This document shows positions 1-6,913 of a stretch of DNA of 44,681 nucleotides, piece by piece. Within the stretch, counting starts at the first letter, position 1; every line of letters starts with the position of its first letter. The DNA is taken from assembly GCA_023455425.1 (NCBI GenBank), contig JAEYCM010000041.1:1-44681 (forward strand), in the 5' to 3' direction. The notes under the pieces were generated by a model. That model saw nothing but the letters and a program-made list of their open reading frames with translations, had not been told where the DNA came from and ran no database searches. Source of the stretch: Bacillota bacterium. GTDB taxonomy: Bacteria; Bacillota; Clostridia; Christensenellales; CAG-138. The translations under genes and the position numbers were made by a program.

Positions 1-705
1 AGCGCCGGTAGGCCCAGTGGGCCCAGTAGCTCCAACAGTTCCGGTAGGCCCGGTGGGCCCAGTAGCACCAACAGTTCCGGTAGGCCCGGTGGGCCCAGTA
101 GCTCCAACAGCGCCGGTGGGACCCGTATCGCCGGTAGAACCAGTCGGTCCGGTAGCGCCTATAGCGCCGGTAGGCCCGGTGGGACCAGTATCACCTGTAG
201 TACCTGTAGGACCAGTAGGCCCGGTTGCGCCTACAGCGCCGGTGGGCCCAGTGGGGCCAGTAGACCCAGTCGGCCCGGTAGGGCCGGTAGGGCCGGTAGT
301 GGTAAGATCATCTTGTACGACAACCAGCGTCGCTTTTACCGGCACGATAGCCGAATAGAAAATTGTACTGGTAGTTGCGTTTATCAAGGAGACCGTGACA
401 GGGGCAGCCACTACTTCGATAATGCCTATCCCTACGACTTCTCCGGTCTTGGTGGGCGAATTGCCCTCAAGAAAATCCCCCTGGGAGGAAGATATGGCAA
501 ATACGACGCCCATGTCAGATGAAGTGGCTTGCGTTGCAACCCACCAATCCAAGACGTATCTACCCGCTTCATTAAAGGTAATCACGCCGGTTAAGCTGTT
601 ATAGCTGATATTCCCGGCGCTGTATACGACCGAATCGAAAATCACATTTGCACCTGCGTTTACCGATCCTGCCGCCAATCGTTCTATTTGCAAAGCTATG
701 TCCAT
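1..705 (-). CDS. Collagen-like protein with N-terminal globular domain (3' end outside window)
   Basis: An open frame of 235 codons runs on the minus strand from ATG at 705 to the window edge without a stop. An in-frame TAG lies four codons upstream, which fixes the start; the ribosome site (GTAGGGA) is modest. Residues 1-135 look like a C1q/TNF-type jelly-roll of the BclA C-terminal kind (VIFDSVVYSAGNISY, AGRYVLDWWVA). From residue 138 on the protein is uninterrupted Gly-X-Y, rich in GPTGPTGAT triplets, about 32 triplets before the edge. Such Thr-rich collagen-like proteins are usually spore-surface or cell-surface filaments in Firmicutes. In BclA-like proteins the globular domain follows the collagen stalk, so the order here is reversed. 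No signal peptide is visible. The role in spore coat or exosporium is inferred from family, not shown. Confidence 0.85.
   Translation of the reverse strand, partial: MDIALQIERLAAGSVNAGANVIFDSVVYSAGNISYNSLTGVITFNEAGRYVLDWWVATQATSSDMGVVFAISSSQGDFLEGNSPTKTGEVVGIGIIEVVAAPVTVSLINATTSTIFYSAIVPVKATLVVVQDDLTTTGPTGPTGPTGSTGPTGPTGAVGATGPTGPTGTTGDTGPTGPTGAIGATGPTGSTGDTGPTGAVGATGPTGPTGTVGATGPTGPTGTVGATGPTGPTGA
7..114. repeat. Three tandem 36-bp repeats inside the collagen-like gene
   Basis: Units begin at 7, 43 and 79 and differ at only a few positions. On the minus strand each encodes a 12-residue unit GATGPTGPTGTV. Shorter 9- and 18-bp periodicity continues to about 290. Such repeats are prone to length change by slippage. 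Confidence 0.85.
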
Positions 706-775
706 AACATTTCCCTACTTTATATTCATTTGTCGTTTGTTTGCAGACCAAGCAACGTCCAATACCAGTATATGC

Positions 776-798
776 TGTATACAAATTATTTGTATACA
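776..798. promoter_or_regulatory. Perfect inverted repeat upstream of the collagen-like gene (operator candidate)
   Basis: Arms TGTATACAAA and TTTGTATACA are perfect complements separated by TTA. It lies about 70 bp upstream of the collagen-like ATG in an AT-rich stretch. On the minus strand a CATATACT -10-like element follows directly. No downstream T-run suggests a terminator, so a repressor or activator site is more likely. The 706-910 gap otherwise holds only this site and the methyltransferase terminator. Confidence 0.45.
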
Positions 799-842
799 AA
801 GCGGGTACTCGTTGAATACCCTTGTTACATGCGCTTGCATAC

Positions 843-867
843 AAAAAGCGCCGGATATCCAGCGCTT
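843..867 (-). terminator. Rho-independent terminator of the DNA methyltransferase gene
   Basis: On the minus strand a 9-bp stem (AAGCGCTGG/CCGGCGCTT, one G-U pair) with an ATAT loop is followed by TTT. It lies 43 bp past the methyltransferase stop. Confidence 0.75.
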
Positions 868-910
868 ACATATTAAGTGATACCTATATAGTCTCTATTA
901 TTTATTTGTT

Positions 911-2101
911 TCATGTCCAGAATCCCTGCCGCCCCTCCGCGTCCACCGTCTGCAGCACAGGCGATTTAAAGGCTCCGTGCGCGGAGAGCGTAAGCGGGAG
1001 AGTGGGCGTATAGGTGGAGGCAACAGGGTGAAATATACCGTTTACCACTTGGCCCAGCGCACAATAAACGAGCGGAGATGCACCGTCGGCCCCATACTTA
1101 TCTATCACGCATGTAATACTATCTTCGTGCGCTGTATAGGACGCGGCAATGCTTACCCGGGGAGCGGAAGTGGGAAAGGAAAGCTCCAAAGACTGCGCCT
1201 CTTCCAGCAAGTTGACCGGGTTAAAAAGTGACGTCAGCCGTTTGCGCAGCGCGTACAGGGCAAAAGGCGAGCTGTCGCATACAAGAAACCTGCGGTGCAT
1301 CTGGGCGGCGACTGCCGCCGTGGTGCCGCTGCCGGAAAAAAGATCCGCTACCAAATCCCCCGGGCGGGAAGAAACGGATAGGATGCGTTTTAATAGTGCC
1401 TCCGGTTTTTGGGTAGCGTACCCGTTGCGTTCCGGGTCGCGCTGATGCAGGTGCTCAATATCTGTCCAGACATCGCTGGGGTATACGAGAGAATCCTCAT
1501 GATAGTGGTATAGCTTGCCGCCGGAACGGATGGAGTAGGTGACACGTCCTTTTTCATCGATGCTGCGCTTCATATGGTTGCGCCGTTCCGGCCCGCGTGG
1601 GATTCCTGCGGCCTCTATATTAAAATAGCAGTTGCGGGATTTGCGGTAGAACAGGATGGTATCGTGCTTACGGGAAAAGTGGCGGGTGCTGCGTCCGCCG
1701 GAGCGATACATCCAGATAATCTCGTTCATGAAATTTTTTTCGCCGAATATCCCATCCAGCATCAGTTTCAGCGGGGCTGCCATGCGGTAATCCACGTGCA
1801 GGTAGAGGGAACCCGTTGCGTTCAAAAGTTCCCTGCACCCTGTGAGAATAGGAAGCAGGAATTGAAGGTACTGATCCCCGGTCAGCACGTCCGAGTAGGC
1901 GGGCCGTTCGATACTTGCCCTCCCGATCTGCATGCGGAAAAGGTCACCGGTGCCAAAGGGAGGATCCAAATAGATCAGCTGGACGGCGTTTGCATGGCGT
2001 TTCATCAACCGCGCCAACAATTCTTCCGAACGGCCAAGGTAAAACGCACCCGGTCCGCCGCTTGGATGTAGTTCGCCGGTTACCTCAATGCTATTTGCCA
2101 T
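911..2101 (-). CDS. Solitary DNA methyltransferase (N6-adenine or N4-cytosine, beta-type motif order)
   Basis: A SAM-dependent DNA amino-methyltransferase. The catalytic motif IV is LIYLDPPFGTG near residue 48, and the SAM-binding motif I ADLFSGSGTT comes much later, near residue 260. Catalytic motif before SAM motif is the beta-class order. The region between them (about 60-250) is the likely target-recognition part. DPPF instead of the commoner DPPY is still compatible with amino-methylation. The ATG at 2101 has AAGGCGG eight bases upstream; a GTG at 2110 is in frame but overlaps that ribosome site. No restriction endonuclease gene is next to it, so it is an orphan or has a distant partner. 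It is transcribed alone and ends at a terminator. About 110 residues after motif I have no family I recognise. Confidence 0.85.
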   Translation of the reverse strand: MANSIEVTGELHPSGGPGAFYLGRSEELLARLMKRHANAVQLIYLDPPFGTGDLFRMQIGRASIERPAYSDVLTGDQYLQFLLPILTGCRELLNATGSLYLHVDYRMAAPLKLMLDGIFGEKNFMNEIIWMYRSGGRSTRHFSRKHDTILFYRKSRNCYFNIEAAGIPRGPERRNHMKRSIDEKGRVTYSIRSGGKLYHYHEDSLVYPSDVWTDIEHLHQRDPERNGYATQKPEALLKRILSVSSRPGDLVADLFSGSGTTAAVAAQMHRRFLVCDSSPFALYALRKRLTSLFNPVNLLEEAQSLELSFPTSAPRVSIAASYTAHEDSITCVIDKYGADGASPLVYCALGQVVNGIFHPVASTYTPTLPLTLSAHGAFKSPVLQTVDAEGRQGFWT

Positions 2102-2214
2102 TTCAGCCACCGCCTTTCTGGTTCAATACATTGTAGTATTAAAATTCCATGGCGAGGCGCTCCGCCGACCCCGCCAACGCAACATAATTAGTCGATCCCT
2201 AAAATCCATCCCAT

Positions 2215-2399
2215 CTGGCGGCCTGTGCGCCAGATTTCCGGGGCATCCGCAAGCGGATAACCGTTTCGGCCTGCGAACGGTCCACCGGACCGTTCGCTGA
2301 AATTGCACCGACCTCAACCCCTTGTGTGTAGGCTTGCTCCGTCAAGCCTACACGGAGAGACACAAAAAAGTGGCAACGGCATTTTTTGATAAAAAATGC
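2215..2399. repeat. Cluster of perfect inverted repeats in the GntR-methyltransferase gap
   Basis: Five successive perfect stem-loops occupy the 2102-2420 gap: 2215-2233 (6-bp arms), 2245-2258 (ATCCGC/GCGGAT), 2273-2297 (11-bp arms around ACC), 2326-2353 (11-bp arms, 6-nt loop) and 2379-2399 (GCATTTTTT/AAAAAATGC). No convincing gene lies here; short open frames on both strands have low-complexity Arg/Pro-rich content and no ribosome sites. The density of palindromes suggests a REP/MITE-type interspersed repeat or a structured RNA. Confidence 0.7.
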
Positions 2400-2414
2400 G
2401 GGCATGCCGCCCGC
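2388..2414 (-). terminator. Terminator of the GntR regulator gene
   Basis: On the minus strand GCGGGC-GGCAT-GCCCGC is followed by ATTTTTTATC, directly after the GntR stop at 2421. Confidence 0.8.
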
Positions 2415-2420
2415 AAATCC

Positions 2421-3077
2421 TCATTCTCCTGCCGTGTAGGAATGCGCGGCGGTCAGAATGTGCTGCTCCATACAGAGCTTCGCGCGCTGCGCATCGTGTT
2501 CGCACAGCGCTGCATAGATCTCTTTGTGCTCCTCAAGTGATTTTGGCGTGCGCCCCGGGGACATCAAAGAGCTTTTTCTTGCGTGCTGCGCGTTCTGGTG
2601 AAGGGAAACCAATATGTGCCGGAGCGTGCGAGAATTGCTTGCGCTGAATATAATTTCGTGAAACTCAGAGTCGAGGCGTGCAAGGTTCACCGAATCGTTG
2701 CGGCGGGTATAGAGTTCCATCAACTCCACAAGTTCCCCGAGCTGGTCCAACTGTTGCTGCCGGATGCGCTGCGCCGCCCAAAATGCGGCCAGACCCTCCA
2801 ACTGCAGGCGGATGGTGTAAATATCGTTGATATCTTCCTGCGAAATACCTTTGACAATGACGCCGCGGTTGGGGATGGCTTCCGCGAGGTCCTCAAGTTC
2901 CAACTGTTTGAGCGCTTCCCGTATGGGAGTGCGGCTTACACCAAGCTCCTCTGCGAGTTTTGTTTCCACCAAATAGTCTCCGGACTGGTAACGGCCCTCG
3001 ATGATACCGTCGCGAATATACTTGAACACCTTGGCGCTAAGCGAATGGTGATCACGCGTATCAAAAATATTAGACAT
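2421..3077 (-). CDS. GntR family transcriptional regulator, FCD (FadR) subfamily
   Basis: 218 residues. The N-terminal winged helix (about 10-75) carries the typical LAEELGVSRTPIREALKQLE recognition segment. The rest is an all-helical FCD ligand domain with the metal or ligand residues in RLDSEFHEIIF and EEHKEIYAAL. These regulators usually bind small carboxylic acids, but the ligand cannot be read from sequence. GGAGAGG lies seven bases before the ATG. It stands alone, divergent from spoIIIAA across 206 bp that contain a Spo0A-box-like site over its putative -35. Confidence 0.93.
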   Translation of the reverse strand: MSNIFDTRDHHSLSAKVFKYIRDGIIEGRYQSGDYLVETKLAEELGVSRTPIREALKQLELEDLAEAIPNRGVIVKGISQEDINDIYTIRLQLEGLAAFWAAQRIRQQQLDQLGELVELMELYTRRNDSVNLARLDSEFHEIIFSASNSRTLRHILVSLHQNAQHARKSSLMSPGRTPKSLEEHKEIYAALCEHDAQRAKLCMEQHILTAAHSYTAGE

Positions 3078-3137
3078 TCAATGCCTCTCCAAATGACAAA
3101 ATGAAAAGCATATACAGCGTAAAAAGATTTACTTTCC

Positions 3138-3168
3138 TTATAAAGTGTACATGATATTTTCGACAAAA
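3138..3168 (-). promoter_or_regulatory. gntR promoter overlapped by a Spo0A-box-like site
   Basis: On the minus strand TTGTCG (3166-3161) and TTATAA (3143-3138) are spaced by 17 bp. The same -35 region reads TTTTTGTCGAAAAT, which contains the Spo0A box core TGTCGAA with its T/A flanks. The promoter is a pattern match; occupancy by Spo0A is inferred. Confidence 0.45.
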
Positions 3169-3226
3169 ACAAGGAAAACCTGTAAGCGCCCCTCCATGCG
3201 TCTGCCGCCCTGAAGGTGAGAAAAAA

Positions 3227-3255
3227 TCATTCTGAAACGGTACGCGCATACATAC
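3227..3255 (+). promoter_or_regulatory. Candidate sigma-E promoter of the spoIIIA operon
   Basis: TCATTCT (3227-3233) and CATACATA (3248-3255) are 14 bp apart and resemble the sigma-E consensus (KCATATT, CATACANT). A second CATACACT starts at 3252. The spoIIIA operon is sigma-E dependent in Bacillus subtilis. Confidence 0.45.
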
Positions 3256-3283
3256 ACTTTGAGCAAAGGGGGACATGCTGCAA

Positions 3284-4264
3284 ATGGAAAATAAAGCAAG
3301 ATACAACAAGGAAAACTGGAAGGCTTCGCTTTTGCCTCTCTTTCCCGTCAGGCTGCAGCAGGAGCTGCAAAAAGTTGATGATACGTTGCCGATTGAGGAA
3401 ATCCGTATCCGCGCCGGGCAGCCGCTCCAGCTTTGCTGCAGCGGCTATGAACGTTTGCTGCAGGCCGTACCCACCGTTTCGGATTGCGCAGCCATACTCG
3501 AACGCGCCTGCGAGCATTCCATTTATGCATGGGAAGAGGAACTCAAAAACGGTTTTATCACGCTGCCCGGCGGCTATCGGATGGGGCTGTGCGGGAAAGC
3601 GGTATTAAAGCAGGGGCAGACCGTTGCGCAGACGGATATTACATCTCTCAATATTCGCATTGCGCGCGCCTGCCCGGGCGCTGCGGACGGGGTTGTTCCG
3701 CTGCTGCTGCGGCGGGATGGAACGCCGTGCCCCGCACTCATTATTTCTCCGCCGGGCTGCGGGAAAACGACGCTGCTGCGCGATATTGTCCGCCAGCTTT
3801 CCGCAGGCCTCAATGGCGCTGCCCCGCAGCGCGTGTGCGTGGTGGATGAACGCATGGAACTTGCGGGCGCTGTGCGTGGGCTTAGTCAGCTTGCCCTGGG
3901 GCCGCGTACCGATGTGCTCTCCGGCTTTCCCAAGTGCGAAGGGATACGGCTTGCTGTGCGCGTGCTTTCCCCGGAGGTTATTGTAACGGATGAACTGGGC
4001 ACCAAGGCGGAAGCGGACGCAGTGCAGGAGGCGGCCTATTGCGGGGTGGTAACCATAGCGAGCGCGCATGTCAGGGATATCGCTTCCTTATCCAAACGGC
4101 GCGCGCTGATGGATTTGATTGAAAGCGGTGTGTTTGAACGCGTGGTGCTGCTGGGGCGGGAAGAAGGCCGTGTCGGCTGCGTGACAGGAATATGGGACGG
4201 CGCGCTAAAAGCGCTGCCGTTGCAGGGGAGGGGAAGGGTATGCTCCATGCAATCGCAATGCTGA
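3284..4264 (+). CDS. spoIIIAA: Stage III sporulation protein AA, ATPase
   Basis: Mother-cell ATPase of the SpoIIIA-SpoIIQ channel that links mother cell and forespore during engulfment; related to type II/IV secretion ATPases. The Walker A motif SPPGCGKTT sits near residue 158, followed by VVDERMELAG and VIVTDELGT as Walker B-like and acidic segments. First gene of an eight-gene operon. ATG at 3284 has GGGGG eleven bases upstream. An in-frame ATG at 3275 is only two bases from it and is less likely. The 3' end overlaps spoIIIAB by 25 bp. Confidence 0.95.
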   Translation: MENKARYNKENWKASLLPLFPVRLQQELQKVDDTLPIEEIRIRAGQPLQLCCSGYERLLQAVPTVSDCAAILERACEHSIYAWEEELKNGFITLPGGYRMGLCGKAVLKQGQTVAQTDITSLNIRIARACPGAADGVVPLLLRRDGTPCPALIISPPGCGKTTLLRDIVRQLSAGLNGAAPQRVCVVDERMELAGAVRGLSQLALGPRTDVLSGFPKCEGIRLAVRVLSPEVIVTDELGTKAEADAVQEAAYCGVVTIASAHVRDIASLSKRRALMDLIESGVFERVVLLGREEGRVGCVTGIWDGALKALPLQGRGRVCSMQSQC

Positions 4265-4755
4265 GTGTGTTCGCGGGCTGCGCGTTTATCGGCATCCGCG
4301 CCTCATCCTCCCTGCGCCTGAGGAAGGATACGCTGCGCGCCATGGCGGACGCGCTTCACCGGCTTTCCATGTGGATGGAATATACCGCGCAACCGCTCCG
4401 CACGCTTGCGCGCAAGGCGAAGACGGAAGAGACTGCGGCGTTTTTCGACGCGTTTGCAAAATTTTTAAAGACCGATGAGGATGTGCCCGCCGCGTGGAAG
4501 CGGGCGATGGAAGACGCCCGCGCAAAGGATGCGGGGTTTGCGTCGCTCCATGAAGAAGAGCTTTCCATATTGGAGGAGTACGCGCTCACCTTGGGCGGGA
4601 GCGACAGGGACACCCAGGCAAAAAACGCGGCGCTTGCCCAACAGCGCCTGGGGGCGGTACTCAAAGAGGCGGAAAGCATTTACATAAGCAAAGGGCGCAT
4701 GTACCGTTCTGTCGGCATATTGAGCGGGATCGCCATTGCGATTTTACTGTGGTAG
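4240..4755 (+). CDS. spoIIIAB: Stage III sporulation protein AB
   Basis: 171 residues, the usual length. An N-terminal membrane segment (MLHAIAMLSVFAGCAFIGIR) is followed by a helical soluble domain and a C-terminal hydrophobic anchor (GILSGIAIAILLW), the GspF-like arrangement of the family. ATG at 4240 is preceded by a purine-rich GGGGAAGGG site; an open frame extends upstream to 4192 but lies within spoIIIAA and has no ribosome site. Part of the SpoIIIA-SpoIIQ secretion-like complex. Confidence 0.93.
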   Translation: MLHAIAMLSVFAGCAFIGIRASSSLRLRKDTLRAMADALHRLSMWMEYTAQPLRTLARKAKTEETAAFFDAFAKFLKTDEDVPAAWKRAMEDARAKDAGFASLHEEELSILEEYALTLGGSDRDTQAKNAALAQQRLGAVLKEAESIYISKGRMYRSVGILSGIAIAILLW

Positions 4756-4771
4756 CGGAGAGGGGAATACG

Positions 4772-4969
4772 ATGAGTATCGATATACTGTTTAAAATCGC
4801 AGGCGTGGGTATTTTGGTGGCGGTGATCGCTCAATTGCTCAAGCAGAGCGGGCGGGATGAAATGGCAACGATCGCGGCGATTGTCGGCCTGGTGATCGGC
4901 CTGCTGATGATGCTGGATATGATCGGCGATCTGTTTGAAAGCGTGCGGCAGGTATTCCAGCTTTATTAA
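4772..4969 (+). CDS. spoIIIAC: Stage III sporulation protein AC
   Basis: 65 residues, the standard size. Two transmembrane helices (IAGVGILVAVIAQLL and IAAIVGLVIGLLMMLDMI) separated by a short polar loop, as in all SpoIIIAC proteins. GGAGAGGGGA precedes the ATG at 4772; the longer frame from 4736 is not needed. Inner component of the mother cell-forespore channel. Confidence 0.95.
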   Translation: MSIDILFKIAGVGILVAVIAQLLKQSGRDEMATIAAIVGLVIGLLMMLDMIGDLFESVRQVFQLY

Positions 4970-4986
4970 ACGAAGGAGGGACGCAT

Positions 4987-5385
4987 ATGGCAGTATTCAA
5001 AATCGCCATATTTGCGCTGATTGCGGCATCCGTGATTGTACTCATTCGCGCGCACCGGCCGGAAATGGCGATGCAGGTCGGCATCGTATCCGGGGTGATG
5101 CTGCTCATTTATATTGTGTTGCAGTCTAGCGGCATACTCGAGAGCATACTGGCGATATCCGAGCGCTATGGCATCGATACCTCATACATCGGGCTGTTGA
5201 TCAAAATCATTGGCATCGCCTATATCGCGCAGTTTGCGGGAGAAATCTGCAAGGACGCGGGAGAGTCGTCGCTCGCCTCCAAAGTGGAACTGGGTGGGCG
5301 CGTCATGATACTCGCCGCAGCGCTGCCGGCGGCGCTTTCGTTGCTGGATATGGTAGCCTCTTTAATTCCGGCAGGCGTCACATGA
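4987..5385 (+). CDS. spoIIIAD: Stage III sporulation protein AD
   Basis: 132 residues with four hydrophobic helices. Residues near AQFAGEICKDAGESSLASK match the conserved cytoplasmic segment of SpoIIIAD, also shared with SpoIIIAC-type folds. GAAGGAGGG lies seven bases before the ATG. Its stop overlaps the spoIIIAE start (ATGA), suggesting coupled translation. Confidence 0.95.
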   Translation: MAVFKIAIFALIAASVIVLIRAHRPEMAMQVGIVSGVMLLIYIVLQSSGILESILAISERYGIDTSYIGLLIKIIGIAYIAQFAGEICKDAGESSLASKVELGGRVMILAAALPAALSLLDMVASLIPAGVT

Positions 5386-6548
5386 AAAAGCGGGTCATAG
5401 TTGCTGTTTTGGTATTGGCGCTGCTCCTCGTTCCCGTTACCGCTCTTGCACAGCCTACGCAGGAGATTGTGGACGGCGTACAAATCGCCATAGACAGCGC
5501 GGATGTCGGTGGCTGGGACGAAACATATTCTGCTTTGCCGGAGGATGTTAAGGCGCTCTGGGGCGGCAGGGACCTCTATTCCCTCATCAGCGGTTATGCC
5601 TTGGGGGAAGGGGGGTATCTGGGCACAACGGTACAGGATACCCTGGCGCATTTATTAAAAGCCATGTTGCCCGACGTGCTGCCCATGATCATCAGCCTTC
5701 TCGCCATCGCCATATTGAGCGGGTTTTTGCGCGCCATGAGCGAGGCGGGCATGAACGGGGTGAATGAGGTTGCGGCTTTTGTATGCCAATGCTTTGCAAT
5801 CGGCGTGGCGATGGTATCGTTCCTTTCCCTTGCGGATGTCGCGCGCGATACCATAGAGCGTACGTCCGCGTTTGTGGAGCTTGCGTTTCCGGCGCTATTA
5901 ACCATGCTGACTGCTGCGGGCGGCATCGCTTCCGCGGGCATCTTCCAGCCGGCCATGACCATGCTCTGCAGCGGCGTATCCGTGGCACTGCAGAATGTGG
6001 TGCTCCCTGTCGTCCTCACGGGCGGGGTGTTGGGCATGCTCAACAACATCACGGGCAAGGTACAGCTTGGGCAACTATTTAACCTGAGCAAGACAGTGGC
6101 AAAATGGATGATCGGCCTGATCTCTACGCTGTACTTTGGCGTCACGTCGCTTCAAGGCTTGACCGCGGCCTCATTTGACGGGGTATCCATCCGCACCGCG
6201 AAATTTGCTCTTGATAAAATGGTGCCCATTGTGGGCGGCATGGTCTCGGGCACGGTAGATACGGTGTTGGGCTGCGCGGTGCTTGTCAAGAACGCGGTGG
6301 GGGTTGCCGCCATACTGATCGCATTTGGCATCGTCATTGTGCCGCTTCTGCGCATTACAGTGGGTATGCTTTCCTTTCGGCTGGCCGCAGCGGTCTGCGA
6401 ACCGATTGCGGACCCGCGTGTTCCGAAAATGCTCGCGTCTCTTGCGGATGTGCTCACCTATTTGTTCGCGGCCGCAGCATCCTTAAGTATCATGTTCATG
6501 ATTACGGTGGGGCTCATTATGGGCGCGGGCAACGCCGCAATCGGCTAG
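5382..6548 (+). CDS. spoIIIAE: Stage III sporulation protein AE
   Basis: 388 residues. A signal peptide (KKRVIVAVLVLALLLVPVTALA) leads into a short extracytoplasmic stretch and then seven to eight transmembrane helices with many Gly and Ala residues. It is the large polytopic membrane protein of the SpoIIIA complex. Starts within the spoIIIAD stop codon. Length and topology match the family. Confidence 0.95.
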   Translation: MKKRVIVAVLVLALLLVPVTALAQPTQEIVDGVQIAIDSADVGGWDETYSALPEDVKALWGGRDLYSLISGYALGEGGYLGTTVQDTLAHLLKAMLPDVLPMIISLLAIAILSGFLRAMSEAGMNGVNEVAAFVCQCFAIGVAMVSFLSLADVARDTIERTSAFVELAFPALLTMLTAAGGIASAGIFQPAMTMLCSGVSVALQNVVLPVVLTGGVLGMLNNITGKVQLGQLFNLSKTVAKWMIGLISTLYFGVTSLQGLTAASFDGVSIRTAKFALDKMVPIVGGMVSGTVDTVLGCAVLVKNAVGVAAILIAFGIVIVPLLRITVGMLSFRLAAAVCEPIADPRVPKMLASLADVLTYLFAAAASLSIMFMITVGLIMGAGNAAIG

Positions 6549-6559
6549 GAGGAACCGTA

Positions 6560-6850
6560 ATGCAAGCCTTCCTCTACCAAATCACGCTGCTCATTGCCGG
6601 TATGGCGGTGGTCACGACATTGCTTGAGGTGCTTATTCCACAGGGAAAACTCAAAAAAACCGTTTTGTTTGCGGTGGGGCTCGTATTCTTATTGTCTGTC
6701 GCAGCGCCCATCACGAGGCTTGCGACGTCGACTCCTTCCGCTGAATTGTTTCAGATGGAAGAACTGCCACAGATCACGCCAAAGCCCGGGCCCTCGTATG
6801 ACGAGCTTTTGCGCAAGTATTATGAGCAGAGCCTGGAACAGGCGGAATAA
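6560..6850 (+). CDS. spoIIIAF: Stage III sporulation protein AF, short form
   Basis: 96 residues with two N-terminal membrane helices (YQITLLIAGMAVVTTLLEVL and TVLFAVGLVFLLSVAAPI) and a short tail. B. subtilis SpoIIIAF is about 206 residues and ends in a ring-building-motif domain; that domain is absent here. A stop codon and a 63-bp gap precede spoIIIAG, and no continuation is visible in another frame. AGGAGGAACC precedes the ATG. The position between AE and AG makes the identity secure; the missing domain is the oddity. Confidence 0.88.
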   Translation: MQAFLYQITLLIAGMAVVTTLLEVLIPQGKLKKTVLFAVGLVFLLSVAAPITRLATSTPSAELFQMEELPQITPKPGPSYDELLRKYYEQSLEQAE

Positions 6851-6913
6851 CACAATAGTAGCCATCTGATCCATATATCAAAACAGATCCGTTGCAAAAA
6901 GGAGGAAACAGGG

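Noticed and set aside
1..300. Possible CRISPR array from regular short repeats
   Set aside because: Repeats are contiguous with no unique spacers and translate as Gly-X-Y.
17..358. Plus-strand open frame of Gly-Pro-Val-Ala-Pro repeats
   Set aside because: It is the complement of the collagen repeats. The minus strand gives perfect Gly-X-Y periodicity, a sensible N-terminal domain and a start codon with an upstream stop.
2123..2405. Short minus-strand open frames in the palindrome cluster
   Set aside because: They run through the stem-loops, have Arg/Pro-rich composition, no ribosome sites and no family signature.
2583..3104. Plus-strand open frame of 173 codons opposite the first GntR gene
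   Set aside because: Shadow frame; the minus strand has a complete GntR/FCD protein with a ribosome site and terminator.
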